In this document: piece after piece, positions 26,901-35,760 of the stretch
Layout of the letters: the number at the start of each line of letters is the position of its first letter
Numbering within the stretch: position 1 is the stretch's first letter
NCBI RefSeq assembly: GCF_000017165.1
Contig: NC_009634.1
Location: 820,249-884,248, forward strand
From: Methanococcus vannielii SB
Lineage (GTDB): Archaea > AGJL01 > Methanococci > Methanococcales > Methanococcaceae
DNA: 64,000 nt
Reading direction: 5' to 3'
The notes under the pieces: generated by a model
The model's database searches: none
The model's input: only the letters and a program-made list of their open reading frames with translations
Told to the model about the DNA's origin: nothing
Program-made: the position numbers and the translations under genes

Positions 26901-27764
26901 ATGGAAAAAAAACTTAAAACTGCATTTGACATATTTTTAAAATATATTTTAATAATAGTAGGTTCAGCTGCTGCTGCATGTGCATTTGGACTTTTTTTAG
27001 TCCCCAATAATTTAATTGATGGGGGAGTTACGGGAATTTCAATAATGGTTAGCCATATTACAGGATTACCTGTTCCAGTATCAATACTCCTTTTAAATAT
27101 CCCTTTTTATATTTTAGGATATAAACACGTTGGAAAAAACTTGATTTGGTTTTCAGTATTTTCAATAATTTGTTTATATATATTTAGCCCGATATTTGAA
27201 GCAATGCCTCAAGTTACAAGCGATTTATTTTTAACATCGGTTTTTGGAGGATTACTCCTTGGCTTTGGTGTTGGAATAATAATTAAATACGGTGGATCAC
27301 TAGACGGTACCGAGATTACTGCAATAATTTTAAATAAAAAAACTTCATTTTCAGTAGGCCAGATAGTGATGTTTATTAACGTGTTCATTTTAGGAAGTTC
27401 AGGGTTTCTTTTTGGATGGGATCGGGCAATGTATTCAATTGTAACATGTTTAATTGAAACAAAGGCAATAGATCTTACAATAAAAGGTTTTGATGAATCA
27501 AAATCCGTCATTATCGTATCAAATAACCCAGATGAACTAGCATGTAGAATAATGGAAAAAATGGAAAGGGGAGTAACCTATCTTGAAGGAAGCGGAGGAT
27601 ACTCAAAAGACGAAAAAAAGGTACTTTATATAGTAATTAACAGACTTGAGGTTTCTAAGTTAAAATCAATCATTGAAGAGGTTGATGAAAACGCATTTGT
27701 AACAATAAGTGGGGTACATGAAGTAATTGGCGGAAAAGTTAAACGAAAAAGGTTTCAATGCTAG
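26901..27764 (+). CDS. YitT family membrane protein (DUF161/DUF2179)
   Basis: This 287-residue protein has about five or six membrane segments in residues 1-185, with the GGVTGISIMVSHITGLPVP and KYGGSLDGTEITAIIL blocks of the YitT family. A soluble C-terminal DUF2179 domain (about 195-287, including RGVTYLEGSGGYSKDEKKVL) follows, which resembles a ligand-binding fold. Function is unknown; it may be a transporter. ATG 26901 has AGGA upstream and follows the predicted transcript start. The ATG at 26856 lies inside the TATA box and is rejected. Confidence 0.85.
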   Translation: MEKKLKTAFDIFLKYILIIVGSAAAACAFGLFLVPNNLIDGGVTGISIMVSHITGLPVPVSILLLNIPFYILGYKHVGKNLIWFSVFSIICLYIFSPIFEAMPQVTSDLFLTSVFGGLLLGFGVGIIIKYGGSLDGTEITAIILNKKTSFSVGQIVMFINVFILGSSGFLFGWDRAMYSIVTCLIETKAIDLTIKGFDESKSVIIVSNNPDELACRIMEKMERGVTYLEGSGGYSKDEKKVLYIVINRLEVSKLKSIIEEVDENAFVTISGVHEVIGGKVKRKRFQC

Positions 27765-27850
27765 TTCAGTACATAATTAAAAATTTTCCGATGGTTCTAT
27801 CAATAGTAAATAAATTAAAAAAAATTAATTAAAATTACTGCCGTGATTAA

Positions 27851-28156
27851 ATGAAAAAAATTGAAAATATAATAACTGATGAGAAAATAGAAAATTATTT
27901 ATCAAGAACTGAAGAAGCAATATCTATTATAAAAAAAGGTTTACCTTCAAAAAAAAGCCTTTTATTCGATGTTTCTTCTGATTTTCTTTTGATGATTGAC
28001 TGCTACTTTAACGATGCAAAAACATTTATAGATAAAGGGGATTATATAAATGCATTCGCTTCGTTGAATTATGCTTACGGCTGGATAGATGCTGGAGCAC
28101 GGCTCGGAATTTTTAATGTAGGAGACGACGATGTGAGATTTACACTAGCAAAATAG
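27851..28156 (+). CDS. DUF357 family protein
   Basis: A short archaeal protein (101 residues) rich in helices. The core [34 protein letters not shown] is the DUF357 signature, here spread over residues 53-88. It is cytosolic by composition. Function is unknown. It is followed 20 bases later by the UPF0212 gene, so the pair is probably cotranscribed. ATG 27851 has GTGAT upstream. Confidence 0.8.
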   Translation: MKKIENIITDEKIENYLSRTEEAISIIKKGLPSKKSLLFDVSSDFLLMIDCYFNDAKTFIDKGDYINAFASLNYAYGWIDAGARLGIFNVGDDDVRFTLAK

Positions 28157-28176
28157 CGAGATTTCGGTGAGATAAC

Positions 28177-28518
28177 ATGGGAAATTACCACGTAACATTA
28201 CAGGCTTCATATATTGCAAAAAATGTTGAAGATGTAGAGGATGCAATTGGAGTTGCAATATCCCAAATTGGAAAACTTTTAAACAAAGGAAGTTTAGACT
28301 ACGTAGATATTGACGTTGGTTTAACAATCTGCCCAAAATGTGGCGAACCAATTGATTGTGTACTTGTCGTTGCAAAAACTGCAATTGTAGGTATATTATT
28401 ATCTATGAAGGTATTCAATGCAGAAAGCCCTGAGCATGCAGTTAGAATTGCAAAATCCTCAATTGGAAGGGCTTTAAAGGATATCCCGTTGGAAGATGTG
28501 GATGTTGTAGAAATTTAA
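28177..28518 (+). CDS. UPF0212 / DUF555 family protein
   Basis: A 113-residue protein conserved in euryarchaea. [10 protein letters not shown] zinc-ribbon-like pair is near residue 51. The ends are [19 protein letters not shown] (N terminus) and [17 protein letters not shown] (C terminus). Function is unknown. GGTGA lies before ATG 28177. Its pairing with the DUF357 gene is the main context clue. Confidence 0.85.
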   Translation: MGNYHVTLQASYIAKNVEDVEDAIGVAISQIGKLLNKGSLDYVDIDVGLTICPKCGEPIDCVLVVAKTAIVGILLSMKVFNAESPEHAVRIAKSSIGRALKDIPLEDVDVVEI

Positions 28519-28726
28519 TTTTTAATTTTTTTTAATACATTATGTAAATTTATTATTTATTAATAAAATTTGCTATTTTTTGATAATTTTTAAAAATATT
28601 TTTCCCACTATTTATAATACCCTAAATAATTTTTTAGTTATTTTTCCGACAAATAAACAATTATAGGGATACATATATAAATTAGAATTCTACTTAGTAT
28701 AATATAGTACATTAAATCAGATTTAA

Positions 28727-28745
28727 TATTCATAAAATATGAATA
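28727..28745. promoter_or_regulatory. TATTCATA-N3-TATGAATA dyad before the binding-protein gene
   Basis: An 8-bp perfect inverted repeat with a 3-base loop lies 19 bases before the ATG at 28764. It falls downstream of a TATA-like ACATATATAAA (28670-28680), so it would be in the 5' leader or overlap the transcript start as an operator. Confidence 0.35.
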
Positions 28746-28763
28746 AAATAAAAGTGGTGAATT

Positions 28764-29522
28764 ATGAAATCACTCTATATAATACTGATAACACTATTAA
28801 GCCCATTTTCAAGTATAATCGATATTGGAACTGATGATTATGAAATTACGGGAGTTTTAACCGTTGGAGTTTATCCAAATTTACCGCCCTATACTTATGA
28901 AGAAAACGGGGAGCTTAAGGGGTTTGAAATAGATTTATTAACTGAAATATCGAAGAGAATGAAAGTATCTCCTGAATTTATTCCGTATAATTATAATAAT
29001 GAACCATATAATGCAGTGAAAAATCGAGACATTGACTGTGCAATATCTTCAAACTTTTTATCTGCGCATAAAAATGAGATTAAGTACAGTAGGGCGTATT
29101 TAAGTACATATGAAGTTATATTATGCAGTAAAAACAGTAAATATTATAGACTTGAAGACATGAAGGGTAAAAAAATAGGGGTGCTTAAATTTTCATCTTC
29201 AGAAGAAAAAGGAAAATATCTTTTAAGGAGTATGAATTTTATTCCCGTAAGTTATGATAATAATGAAATAATGATAGAAGATCTAATTTCCGGAAATATT
29301 GACGCTGTTATAACAGATAAAAGATATTTTAACCATTTACAGGAGGAAACGGATTCGATAAGGTTTGTACAAGAACTTGATATAAAATATATAAGTATTG
29401 CAGTAAATCCTAAAAATCAGGAACTGGTTGGAAAAATTGATAAAATTTTGCTTGAAATGGAAAAAGATGGAACATATGCCAAAATATATGAAAAATGGTT
29501 TTCAAATGCGAAATCACTGTAA
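28764..29522 (+). CDS. Extracellular solute-binding protein, family 3 (amino-acid type)
   Basis: This 252-residue protein has a hydrophobic N-terminal signal segment (YIILITLLSPFSSII) but no lipobox cysteine. The family 3 pattern follows: LTVGVYPNLPPYTYEENGELKGFEIDLL near residue 32, RDIDCAISSNFL near 88, KGKKIGVLKFS near 134 and KIYEKWFS at the C terminus. It should bind an amino acid or similar ligand outside the cell. No permease or ATPase gene is adjacent, so it is an orphan or works with a distant transporter. GGTGAA precedes ATG 28764. Confidence 0.82.
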   Translation: MKSLYIILITLLSPFSSIIDIGTDDYEITGVLTVGVYPNLPPYTYEENGELKGFEIDLLTEISKRMKVSPEFIPYNYNNEPYNAVKNRDIDCAISSNFLSAHKNEIKYSRAYLSTYEVILCSKNSKYYRLEDMKGKKIGVLKFSSSEEKGKYLLRSMNFIPVSYDNNEIMIEDLISGNIDAVITDKRYFNHLQEETDSIRFVQELDIKYISIAVNPKNQELVGKIDKILLEMEKDGTYAKIYEKWFSNAKSL

Positions 29523-29589
29523 CCATTTTTTTTTAAATATTAGCCATTTTAACTATTTTAAATACGTTATTTATTTAAAGGGGGTAAAT

Positions 29590-30045
29590 ATGACTACAAA
29601 AACAGTAAAAACCGAAATAAAAACAACTAAACTATCTTCTGAATTTTTAAAGTATACTAAAAACTTTTCAAAAAGCATAAATTCGAATTTTAACACCATT
29701 TCTCCATTAGATTATCTTTATATTGTTATGGATACTATGCATATGTTTAGACTACTTGAATTAGAAATTGATGGAAAAATACTTTCCGAAAGTGAAAGAA
29801 AAACTGTTGAGCTTCTAAAAAAATATAAAAAATGGGAGTATGTGAAACCTTTTTCTGAAAATTATGTCGTTTTTTCAACATTACGGTGTGAGAAATTCGG
29901 AATAGAATACAAACTTTTAATTCCCGATGAAAAAAATACAGATTTTGATAACCAGATATATTCTGCCATTTTACCAAATAAAAAAATTATAACTGCAATA
30001 TATAAATTATTTATAAAAATTGCATGTAATTTTTGTAAACCCTAA
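29590..30045 (+). CDS. Hypothetical protein (151 aa)
   Basis: No family was recognised. The ATG at 29590 has a strong AAAGGGGGT site, and longer readings upstream overlap the binding-protein gene in another frame. The product is soluble, with an N-terminal Lys/Thr-rich stretch (TTKTVKTEIKTTK), a helical middle (DYLYIVMDTMHMFRLLELEI) and a C terminus with two cysteines (ACNFCKP). It lies 67 bases after the binding-protein gene. Composition is like that of its neighbours. Confidence 0.6.
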   Translation: MTTKTVKTEIKTTKLSSEFLKYTKNFSKSINSNFNTISPLDYLYIVMDTMHMFRLLELEIDGKILSESERKTVELLKKYKKWEYVKPFSENYVVFSTLRCEKFGIEYKLLIPDEKNTDFDNQIYSAILPNKKIITAIYKLFIKIACNFCKP

Positions 30046-30094
30046 AAAATATTAAAGATAAATTTTTATAATTTATGTAATTTCAAATAAAAAT

Positions 30095-31390
30095 TTAATA
30101 ATTATTTTCAAATTCAATCATTGCACTTAATACTTTTTCATCGTCAAGGGACGCCCCTTGAATTTGTAGGCCAACAGGAATTCCATTAATATTTCCGCAG
30201 CCAACAACTCCTGAACATATCCCACAAATATTTGTAAGAACCGTTAGAACGTCGTATGCATACATTTCCATGGGGGAAAGTTCCTCACCAATTTTATGGG
30301 GTAATTTAGGGACTGTTGGCCCCACAATTAAATCTACACTATTAAATAATCCAATCATTTCTTTTTTCATTTCTTTCCTTGCTTGGAGCGCTTTTTTGTA
30401 ATATTTGCCACTAAACTCTTGTTCACTAATGTGTTTTCCAATTAAAATCCTTCTTAAAACTTCCTCACCACATGCTTCTTCAATAACCTCCCCAAACCTT
30501 CTTCCATCATATTTTCTAGTTGCGGAATAAAATTCAACATAGTTTATTAGGTAGTATGTTGGAAGTGCAAGGTCAATGTATTTATAACTTAAGTCCACAA
30601 TTTCGCAACCTAAATCCCTAAACACTTCAATTCCCTTTTCAATTTCATTTCTAATTTTTTCGTCGGTGACATCCATAAATTCCCTAACTACTCCTATTTT
30701 ATAGTCTTTAATTTCCTTTTTTTCAAATTTGGGAGTTTTTAATGAAGTAGTATTTGATAAATCAAGTCCTTTTATAACATTTGTTAAATTCAAGGAATCT
30801 TCTGCAGTTTTTGTAAGCGGCCCAATCTGGTCAAAACTCATTGCAAGGTCGCATAAACCCTGTCTTGAAACAACCCCATACGTGGGCTTAAATCCAACTA
30901 CACCGCAGTGACTTGCAGGGTTTCTAATACTTCCCCCAGTATCGCTTCCAAGTGCCATATCACATAAATCTGCTGAAACTGCAGCTGCACTACCTGAACT
31001 ACTACCGCCAGGAATCCTATCCAGTGCTTTAGGGTTTTTAGTAGGGCCATAATAAGAAGTTTCGCCACTACTCCCGCTTGCAAATTCATCCATGTTTGTC
31101 ATACCAATAATTAAAGCCCCTTCCGACCGTAATTTTTTAATTACTGTTGCATCGTAAGTTCCCGTGTAGTTATCAAGAGTTTTTGATGCACATGAAATTT
31201 TATATCCTTCAACATTGATATTTGACTTTACAGCAATTATTTTTCCATACAAAGATTTATTTTTAAGTTTTTCATTTTTTTCCAAGTCTTTTGCTTCTTT
31301 AAGTACTCTCTCGCCATTTAAATCGATAAAAGCATTAATATCAGACTTTTCGATTTTTTCCAAGTAATCGGAAACCCTGTCCGTAATCAT
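30095..31390 (-). CDS. gatA: Glutamyl-tRNA(Gln) amidotransferase subunit A
   Basis: GatA releases ammonia from glutamine for conversion of misacylated tRNA by GatCAB. In many archaea it is used for Asn-tRNA. The amidase signature is clear: the catalytic lysine in IIAVKSNIN near residue 50, the serine block PGGSSSGSAAAVSA near 128 and DTGGSIRNPASHCG near 150. It has 431 residues. ATG 31390 has AGGTGAT. The gatB and gatC genes are not in the window. Confidence 0.93.
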   Translation of the reverse strand: MITDRVSDYLEKIEKSDINAFIDLNGERVLKEAKDLEKNEKLKNKSLYGKIIAVKSNINVEGYKISCASKTLDNYTGTYDATVIKKLRSEGALIIGMTNMDEFASGSSGETSYYGPTKNPKALDRIPGGSSSGSAAAVSADLCDMALGSDTGGSIRNPASHCGVVGFKPTYGVVSRQGLCDLAMSFDQIGPLTKTAEDSLNLTNVIKGLDLSNTTSLKTPKFEKKEIKDYKIGVVREFMDVTDEKIRNEIEKGIEVFRDLGCEIVDLSYKYIDLALPTYYLINYVEFYSATRKYDGRRFGEVIEEACGEEVLRRILIGKHISEQEFSGKYYKKALQARKEMKKEMIGLFNSVDLIVGPTVPKLPHKIGEELSPMEMYAYDVLTVLTNICGICSGVVGCGNINGIPVGLQIQGASLDDEKVLSAMIEFENNY

Positions 31391-31588
31391 TCAATCACCT
31401 AAATTACAAGTCCTATAACGTTATTCATTTTACGTATAAAAAAGTATTGAGAAAATAACAATAATTAAATAAAATTATAAATCCGACTGATTTAAATAAT
31501 GTTAAAAAGCGCATTTTGACATAATCTTAAATTTAAAATTAAACAAAAAGATATTTAGTAATTAAAACATTTTTTACTTATTTTATTT

Positions 31589-31671
31589 TTACTTATTCAT
31601 TTCATTTTTTCTTAGTTCGTTGAAAGCTTTTGTTTCGCTAACAACTACTCCTGAAAGTAATAATAATCCAA
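31589..31671 (-). pseudogene. Out-of-frame remainder of agcS (last membrane helix and tail)
   Basis: Just past the premature agcS stop, the other reading frame continues the family sequence: NLIGLLLLSGVVVSETKAFN, followed by a charged tail, to a TAA at 31589-31591. Adding one A to CCAACTTG near 31672-31680 (giving CCAAACTTG) joins the two parts as MAIP-NLIGLLLLSG. The 29 restored residues give a protein of about 452 residues, the normal size for AgcS. Confidence 0.8.
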
Positions 31672-32946
31672 TCAAGTTGGAATTGCCATTGCACCGTTTA
31701 AAGTGTCTGCAATATCCCATACTAAAGGTAAACTTGCAGTTGCACCCCAGAATGCAACAAGTACGAATGCAATTCTATATAATTTAATTCCTTTTGTTCC
31801 AACCAAATATTCAAAACATTTCTCACCGTAGTATGACCATCCAAGAACGGTCGAATATGCGAAAAAAATCAAACCAATTGTAACTATCATTCCACCCATT
31901 GGCATTAATGCATCGAATGAAGCCGCAGTTAAAGATGCGCCCGTTAAATCTGAAAGTCCGGGGAAAGCTTTTAATCCTGCAATGGTTAAAACTAAACCAG
32001 TTATAGTACAAACGATTATTGTATCTAAAAATGTTCCGGTCATAGATACAAGTGCTTGCCTTCCAGGGTGGTCAGTTTTAGCTGCTGCAGCAGCAATTGG
32101 TGCTGAACCAAGACCCGCTTCGTTTGAAAATACTCCTCGTTTAACCCCCCACATGATTGCAGTACCGATTAATGCACCAAATCCTGCCTCAAAGTTAAAT
32201 GCGGATGAAAATATTGTTGAAAAAGCAGGAACGATATAATTTATATTCATTGCAAGAATTGCTAAACCGCCCAAAATATAAAATACGGCCATAAATGGAA
32301 CAATAATTCCTGTAGCCCTACCAATACTCTTAATGCCTCCCAAAATTACTGCTGCAGTAAGTAATGCAAGTAAGAATCCAGTAATTAAAGGACTTACGCC
32401 AAAATTCGATAAAACTGCATCTGCAACTGAATTCGTTTGAACCATGTTTCCAATACCAAATGCTGCAAATGCGCCAAAAAATGCAAATGCTATACCTAAA
32501 ATTTTTCCAATCCCATAATTTGGAATCCCTTTTTCAAGGAAATACATTGGGCCGCCAGCCATTTCCCCATTATCATCTACGGTTCTATATTTAATTGCAA
32601 GAATTGCTTCTGCATATTTCGTAGCCATTCCAAAAAAAGCTGTAAACCACATCCAAAATATTGCACCGGGGCCTCCTAAAACGTATGCTGTTGCAACTCC
32701 TGCAATATTTCCCGTACCTATTGTTGCTGCAAGTGCAGTCATTAGTGATTGAAAGTGTGAAATGTCACCAGGAGAAGTTTTATCCTGATTTTTTGAAAAA
32801 GCGAGTTTTAATGCATATGGAAGTGTGTGTATTTGCATAAAACCAAGTCTTAATGTTAAAAAAATCCCTGTACCGAGTAAGAGTACAAGCATATAGGGAC
32901 CCCAAACAAAATTGTTAACAATTGAAACAATAGAAACAAAGTCCAT
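31672..32946 (-). CDS. agcS: Alanine/glycine:cation symporter AgcS, truncated by a frameshift
   Basis: This sodium-coupled alanine and glycine transporter has about ten or eleven membrane helices. Sodium and substrate motifs are present: GTGNIAGVATA near residue 77, GGPMYFLEKG near 130 and SNEAGLGSAPIAAAAAKTDH near 270. The frame reads 424 residues and ends in MAIPT followed by TGA. The family continues MAIPNLIGLLLLSG, and exactly that sequence lies in the next frame, so one A appears to be missing. The protein would lose its last helix and tail. ATG 32946 has AGGAGTGA; a GTG at 32955 is within that site. It follows ald and alr in one cassette. Confidence 0.88.
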   Translation of the reverse strand: MDFVSIVSIVNNFVWGPYMLVLLLGTGIFLTLRLGFMQIHTLPYALKLAFSKNQDKTSPGDISHFQSLMTALAATIGTGNIAGVATAYVLGGPGAIFWMWFTAFFGMATKYAEAILAIKYRTVDDNGEMAGGPMYFLEKGIPNYGIGKILGIAFAFFGAFAAFGIGNMVQTNSVADAVLSNFGVSPLITGFLLALLTAAVILGGIKSIGRATGIIVPFMAVFYILGGLAILAMNINYIVPAFSTIFSSAFNFEAGFGALIGTAIMWGVKRGVFSNEAGLGSAPIAAAAAKTDHPGRQALVSMTGTFLDTIIVCTITGLVLTIAGLKAFPGLSDLTGASLTAASFDALMPMGGMIVTIGLIFFAYSTVLGWSYYGEKCFEYLVGTKGIKLYRIAFVLVAFWGATASLPLVWDIADTLNGAMAIPT

Positions 32947-33066
32947 ATTTTTCACTCCTATTTTTAACGGTTAATCATTATAGATACATATTTTTTCTTT
33001 TGAATCATTTATATGAATTGTTATTTGAATTTTTTATGTATGGCATTATTGAATTATATATACTAC

Positions 33067-33082
33067 CGGAATATATATTCCG
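33067..33082. promoter_or_regulatory. Candidate NrpR operator (GGAA-N6-TTCC) upstream of agcS
   Basis: CGGAATATATATTCCG is a perfect 16-bp palindrome whose core is GGAA-TATATA-TTCC, the published NrpR operator pattern of Methanococcus nitrogen genes. It includes a TATA-like element and lies between alr and agcS, about 120 bases before the agcS start. Repression when ammonia is plentiful would suit genes for using alanine as nitrogen source. Confidence 0.65.
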
Positions 33083-33131
33083 TTATAAAAGTATAAAAAT
33101 ATTATTATATTTAAATATATGTGTTAAAAAA

Positions 33132-34274
33132 TTAATATCTATATACTCTTGGAACGCGGTTAGAAATCATGCAGACCAGTTCATAATTTATAGTTTTTAG
33201 TTCGTTTGAAATTTCTTCTACTGGAACAGTATACTTTTCATGTTTTCCAAAAACAAGTACTGTATCGCCAATTTTTACGTCATCTATATTGGAAACATCC
33301 GCCATACACTGATCCATACATATCCGTCCAACAATTGGCGCCCTTTTTCCACCAACTAGGACTTTTCCATTCTTTAACATCCTTGTAAATCCATCCGCAT
33401 AACCTAAGGGAATAGATGCAATTTTTGATTTTTTTTTGGTAATATATGTACAGCCATAGCTTATTTTTGTTCCCCTTGGAACGTCTTTTACGTGTGTAAT
33501 CAAGCACTTTAAGCTCATAACGGGCTCTAAATTAATCTTATCTTTTTGGACTAATTCCGATGGATAAAGCCCATAAAGAATAATTCCCGGCCTTACCATG
33601 TTTAAATGAGTTTCCGGATGATCAATTATTGCTGCACTGTTTGATACATGCTTTATTGGAATATTAATTCCCGAATCTTCTAAATCAGTCAAAAATTCCA
33701 TAAATTTTGAAAATTGCTTTTTTGTATACGTTTTATCAGAATTATCCGCATCTGCAAAATGTGTATATATTCCCTCAATTTCGATATTTAAAAATTCACT
33801 AATTTTCAATATTTCATTAATAGTCTTTTTATCGGGAATAAATCCAAGTCTATTCATTCCGGTATCTATCTTTAAATGTACTTTTGCAATCTTTTGAATG
33901 TCTTTTGCAATCTTTTGAATGTCTTTTGCAATCTTTTGAATGTCTTTTGCAATTTCAATAGAATAAACTGTTAATATAACATCGTTTTTAATCAGTTCCA
34001 AAATTTCTTCTATTGTATTATATCCAAAGACTAAAATAGGGCATTTAAATCCTGCATTTCTTAATTCAATAGCTTCTTTTGATCTTGCAACAGCAAGCCT
34101 ATCGGCACCGTTTTTTAAAACTACTTTTGAAATTTCAACTGCCCCGTGTCCATAAGCATTTGCTTTTACTACTGCCATTATCTGGGAATCCGAGTTTGTA
34201 ATTCTCCTTATTTCTTTAATATTATTTTTAACTGCATTTAAATCAATTTCAGCCCATATTGGATGTGAAATCAT
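33132..34274 (-). CDS. alr: Alanine racemase with an internal 7-residue tandem repeat
   Basis: This PLP enzyme interconverts L- and D-alanine. The PLP lysine is in MAVVKANAYGHGA near residue 35, and the second catalytic tyrosine is in YGCTY in the second domain. It has 380 residues. About residues 107-131 hold three copies of KDIQKIA-type heptads (IAKDIQK repeated) before VHLKIDTGMNRLGF, where other racemases have one. The frame is intact. The start at ATG 34274 has AGGTGAA; frames upstream to 34334 overlap the end of ald. D-alanine made from the medium is used here by conversion to L-alanine and then deamination by Ald. Confidence 0.9.
   Translation of the reverse strand: MISHPIWAEIDLNAVKNNIKEIRRITNSDSQIMAVVKANAYGHGAVEISKVVLKNGADRLAVARSKEAIELRNAGFKCPILVFGYNTIEEILELIKNDVILTVYSIEIAKDIQKIAKDIQKIAKDIQKIAKVHLKIDTGMNRLGFIPDKKTINEILKISEFLNIEIEGIYTHFADADNSDKTYTKKQFSKFMEFLTDLEDSGINIPIKHVSNSAAIIDHPETHLNMVRPGIILYGLYPSELVQKDKINLEPVMSLKCLITHVKDVPRGTKISYGCTYITKKKSKIASIPLGYADGFTRMLKNGKVLVGGKRAPIVGRICMDQCMADVSNIDDVKIGDTVLVFGKHEKYTVPVEEISNELKTINYELVCMISNRVPRVYRY
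33881..33953. repeat. 21-bp tandem repeat, three full copies, inside alr
   Basis: Three identical 21-bp units (33881-33901, 33902-33922, 33923-33943) are followed by the first 10 bases of a fourth. On the coding strand each adds seven residues (IAKDIQK register), so any copy number keeps the frame. Exact identity points to recent slippage or unequal exchange. Confidence 0.9.
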
Positions 34275-34326
34275 TAAATTCACCTGAAAAAAGTTACCTA
34301 GGTAAGTTATATCAAAAATAAGAGAA

Positions 34327-35448
34327 TTATTCATTTAAAGCTTTTTCTACTGGTGTGTATGGAAGGTTATGTGCGTTTGCAATAGCTTCATAAGTAATTT
34401 TGCCATTAATTACATTTAAACCATTTAATAATGCTGGATTTTCACTCATTGCTTTTTTGTAACCTTTATTTGCAATTTGTAATGCATAAGGGAGGGTAAC
34501 GTTTGTTAATGCGAAAGTTGAGGTTCTAGAAACTGCGCCCGGAATGTTTGCAACTGCGTAGTGGATAACACCATATTTTTCATACGTTGGGTTGTCGTGT
34601 GTTGTAATTCTATCGATTGTTTCAATTGAACCGCCCTGATCAATTGCAACATCAACAATTACTGAACCTTGTTGCATTGATTTTACCATTTCTTCTGAAA
34701 CTAATTTTGGAGCTTTTGCACCCGGAATTAAAACACAACCTACGAGTAAATCCGCCTTTTTAACCGCTTTTGCAATATTAAAACTGTTTGACATTAGTGT
34801 TGTTACCTTATTTCCAAAAATTTCATCTAAATATGCAAGTCTTCTCGTATTAACGTCTAAAATCGTTACTTTTGCACCCATCCCAACTGCGATTTTTGCG
34901 GCATTTGTACCAACTATCCCTCCACCAACGATTACAACTTCAGCAGGCTCAACTCCCGGAACTCCCCCTAACAGCACACCTTTTCCACCTTCCTGTTTTT
35001 CTAAAAACTGTGCACCAAGCTGTATTGCCATTCTTCCTGCAACTTCACTCATGGGAGTTAGTAATGGTAAACTTCTATCATCAAGCTGTACGGTTTCATA
35101 AGCAATTCCAATAATTTTTTTATCCAAAAGAACTTTTGTAAGTTCAGGTTCGGGTGCAAGGTGTAGATACGTGAATAAAATTTGCCCTTCTTTAAAAAGT
35201 TCAAATTCTGATTTTAAAGGTTCTTTAACTTTTATAATCATTTCTGCAGTATCAAATACTTCTTTTGCAGTATTTAATATTTCAGCACCTGCACTTTCGT
35301 ATTCTTCATCCGTAATTCCACTACCTGTTCCTGCGTTTTTTTCAATGTATACTTTGTGACCCGATAAAACAAATGCCTCTACACCTGCAGGAGTAATTGC
35401 TACCCTGTTTTCATTGTTTTTGATTTCTTTTGGTACTCCAATTAACAT
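34327..35448 (-). CDS. ald: Alanine dehydrogenase
   Basis: Ald converts L-alanine to pyruvate and ammonia with NAD. It is the AlaDH/PNT family type (373 residues), not the ornithine cyclodeaminase-like archaeal type. [23 protein letters not shown] is the family N terminus, the catalytic Lys and His blocks KVKEPL and FTYLHLAPE follow near residues 75-97, and the NAD motif is [22 protein letters not shown] near 170. GAGGGA precedes ATG 35448. Together with alr and agcS it lets the cell use alanine as nitrogen source; bacterial origin is plausible. Confidence 0.95.
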   Translation of the reverse strand: MLIGVPKEIKNNENRVAITPAGVEAFVLSGHKVYIEKNAGTGSGITDEEYESAGAEILNTAKEVFDTAEMIIKVKEPLKSEFELFKEGQILFTYLHLAPEPELTKVLLDKKIIGIAYETVQLDDRSLPLLTPMSEVAGRMAIQLGAQFLEKQEGGKGVLLGGVPGVEPAEVVIVGGGIVGTNAAKIAVGMGAKVTILDVNTRRLAYLDEIFGNKVTTLMSNSFNIAKAVKKADLLVGCVLIPGAKAPKLVSEEMVKSMQQGSVIVDVAIDQGGSIETIDRITTHDNPTYEKYGVIHYAVANIPGAVSRTSTFALTNVTLPYALQIANKGYKKAMSENPALLNGLNVINGKITYEAIANAHNLPYTPVEKALNE

Positions 35449-35549
35449 CTTGATCCCTCATCTATCAAATTTTGCAGTTTTTTTAATAAGTTTATGCGAC
35501 CTAATACAGCGTTTTTGTATTTATTTCTTTCATAAGGATTTTCTAGTGA

Positions 35550-35557
35550 TTTATATA
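35550..35557 (+). promoter_or_regulatory. TATA box for the 41-aa gene
   Basis: TTTATATAC, predicted transcript start near 35577, 22 bases before the ATG at 35599. Confidence 0.5.
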
Positions 35558-35598
35558 CTATTGCAAAAAATTTAAAAAATAAAAAATGGTTGTGATAA

Positions 35599-35724
35599 AT
35601 GGCTGCACAAATTCAGGTTATAATCCAGCCCTATTATCTAATCAATATATTTTTCATATGTGTTTTAATATACTTTTTTGCCATTAAAGAACTTAAAGAA
35701 AATGTAGCAACAAACGACTTATGA
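35599..35724 (+). CDS. Small membrane protein (41 aa)
   Basis: No family was recognised. ATG at 35599 is preceded by TTGTGAT and by a well placed TATA box. The product is MAAQIQVII, then a hydrophobic helix (about residues 12-29: LINIFFICVLIYFFAI) and a charged tail (KELKENVATNDL). The promoter, ribosome binding site and membrane-protein composition together argue that it is real. It is divergent from ald and unrelated to the following SH3-like gene by sequence. Confidence 0.55.
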   Translation: MAAQIQVIIQPYYLINIFFICVLIYFFAIKELKENVATNDL

Positions 35725-35760
35725 AAATGTTCCTTAAAAGATGTCTGTATGTAAGTGCAT

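Noticed and set aside
29428-29589. Extended N terminus for the hypothetical protein at 29590
   Set aside because: It overlaps the conserved end of the binding-protein gene in another frame, and a strong ribosome binding site sits right before ATG 29590.
31672-31680. The TGA in agcS as a selenocysteine codon
   Set aside because: Reading through gives LDYYYFQE and a TAG at once, while the next frame restores the family sequence. A frameshift explains it better.
33881-33953. CRISPR-like repeat
   Set aside because: The copies are directly adjacent without spacers and lie in frame inside alr.
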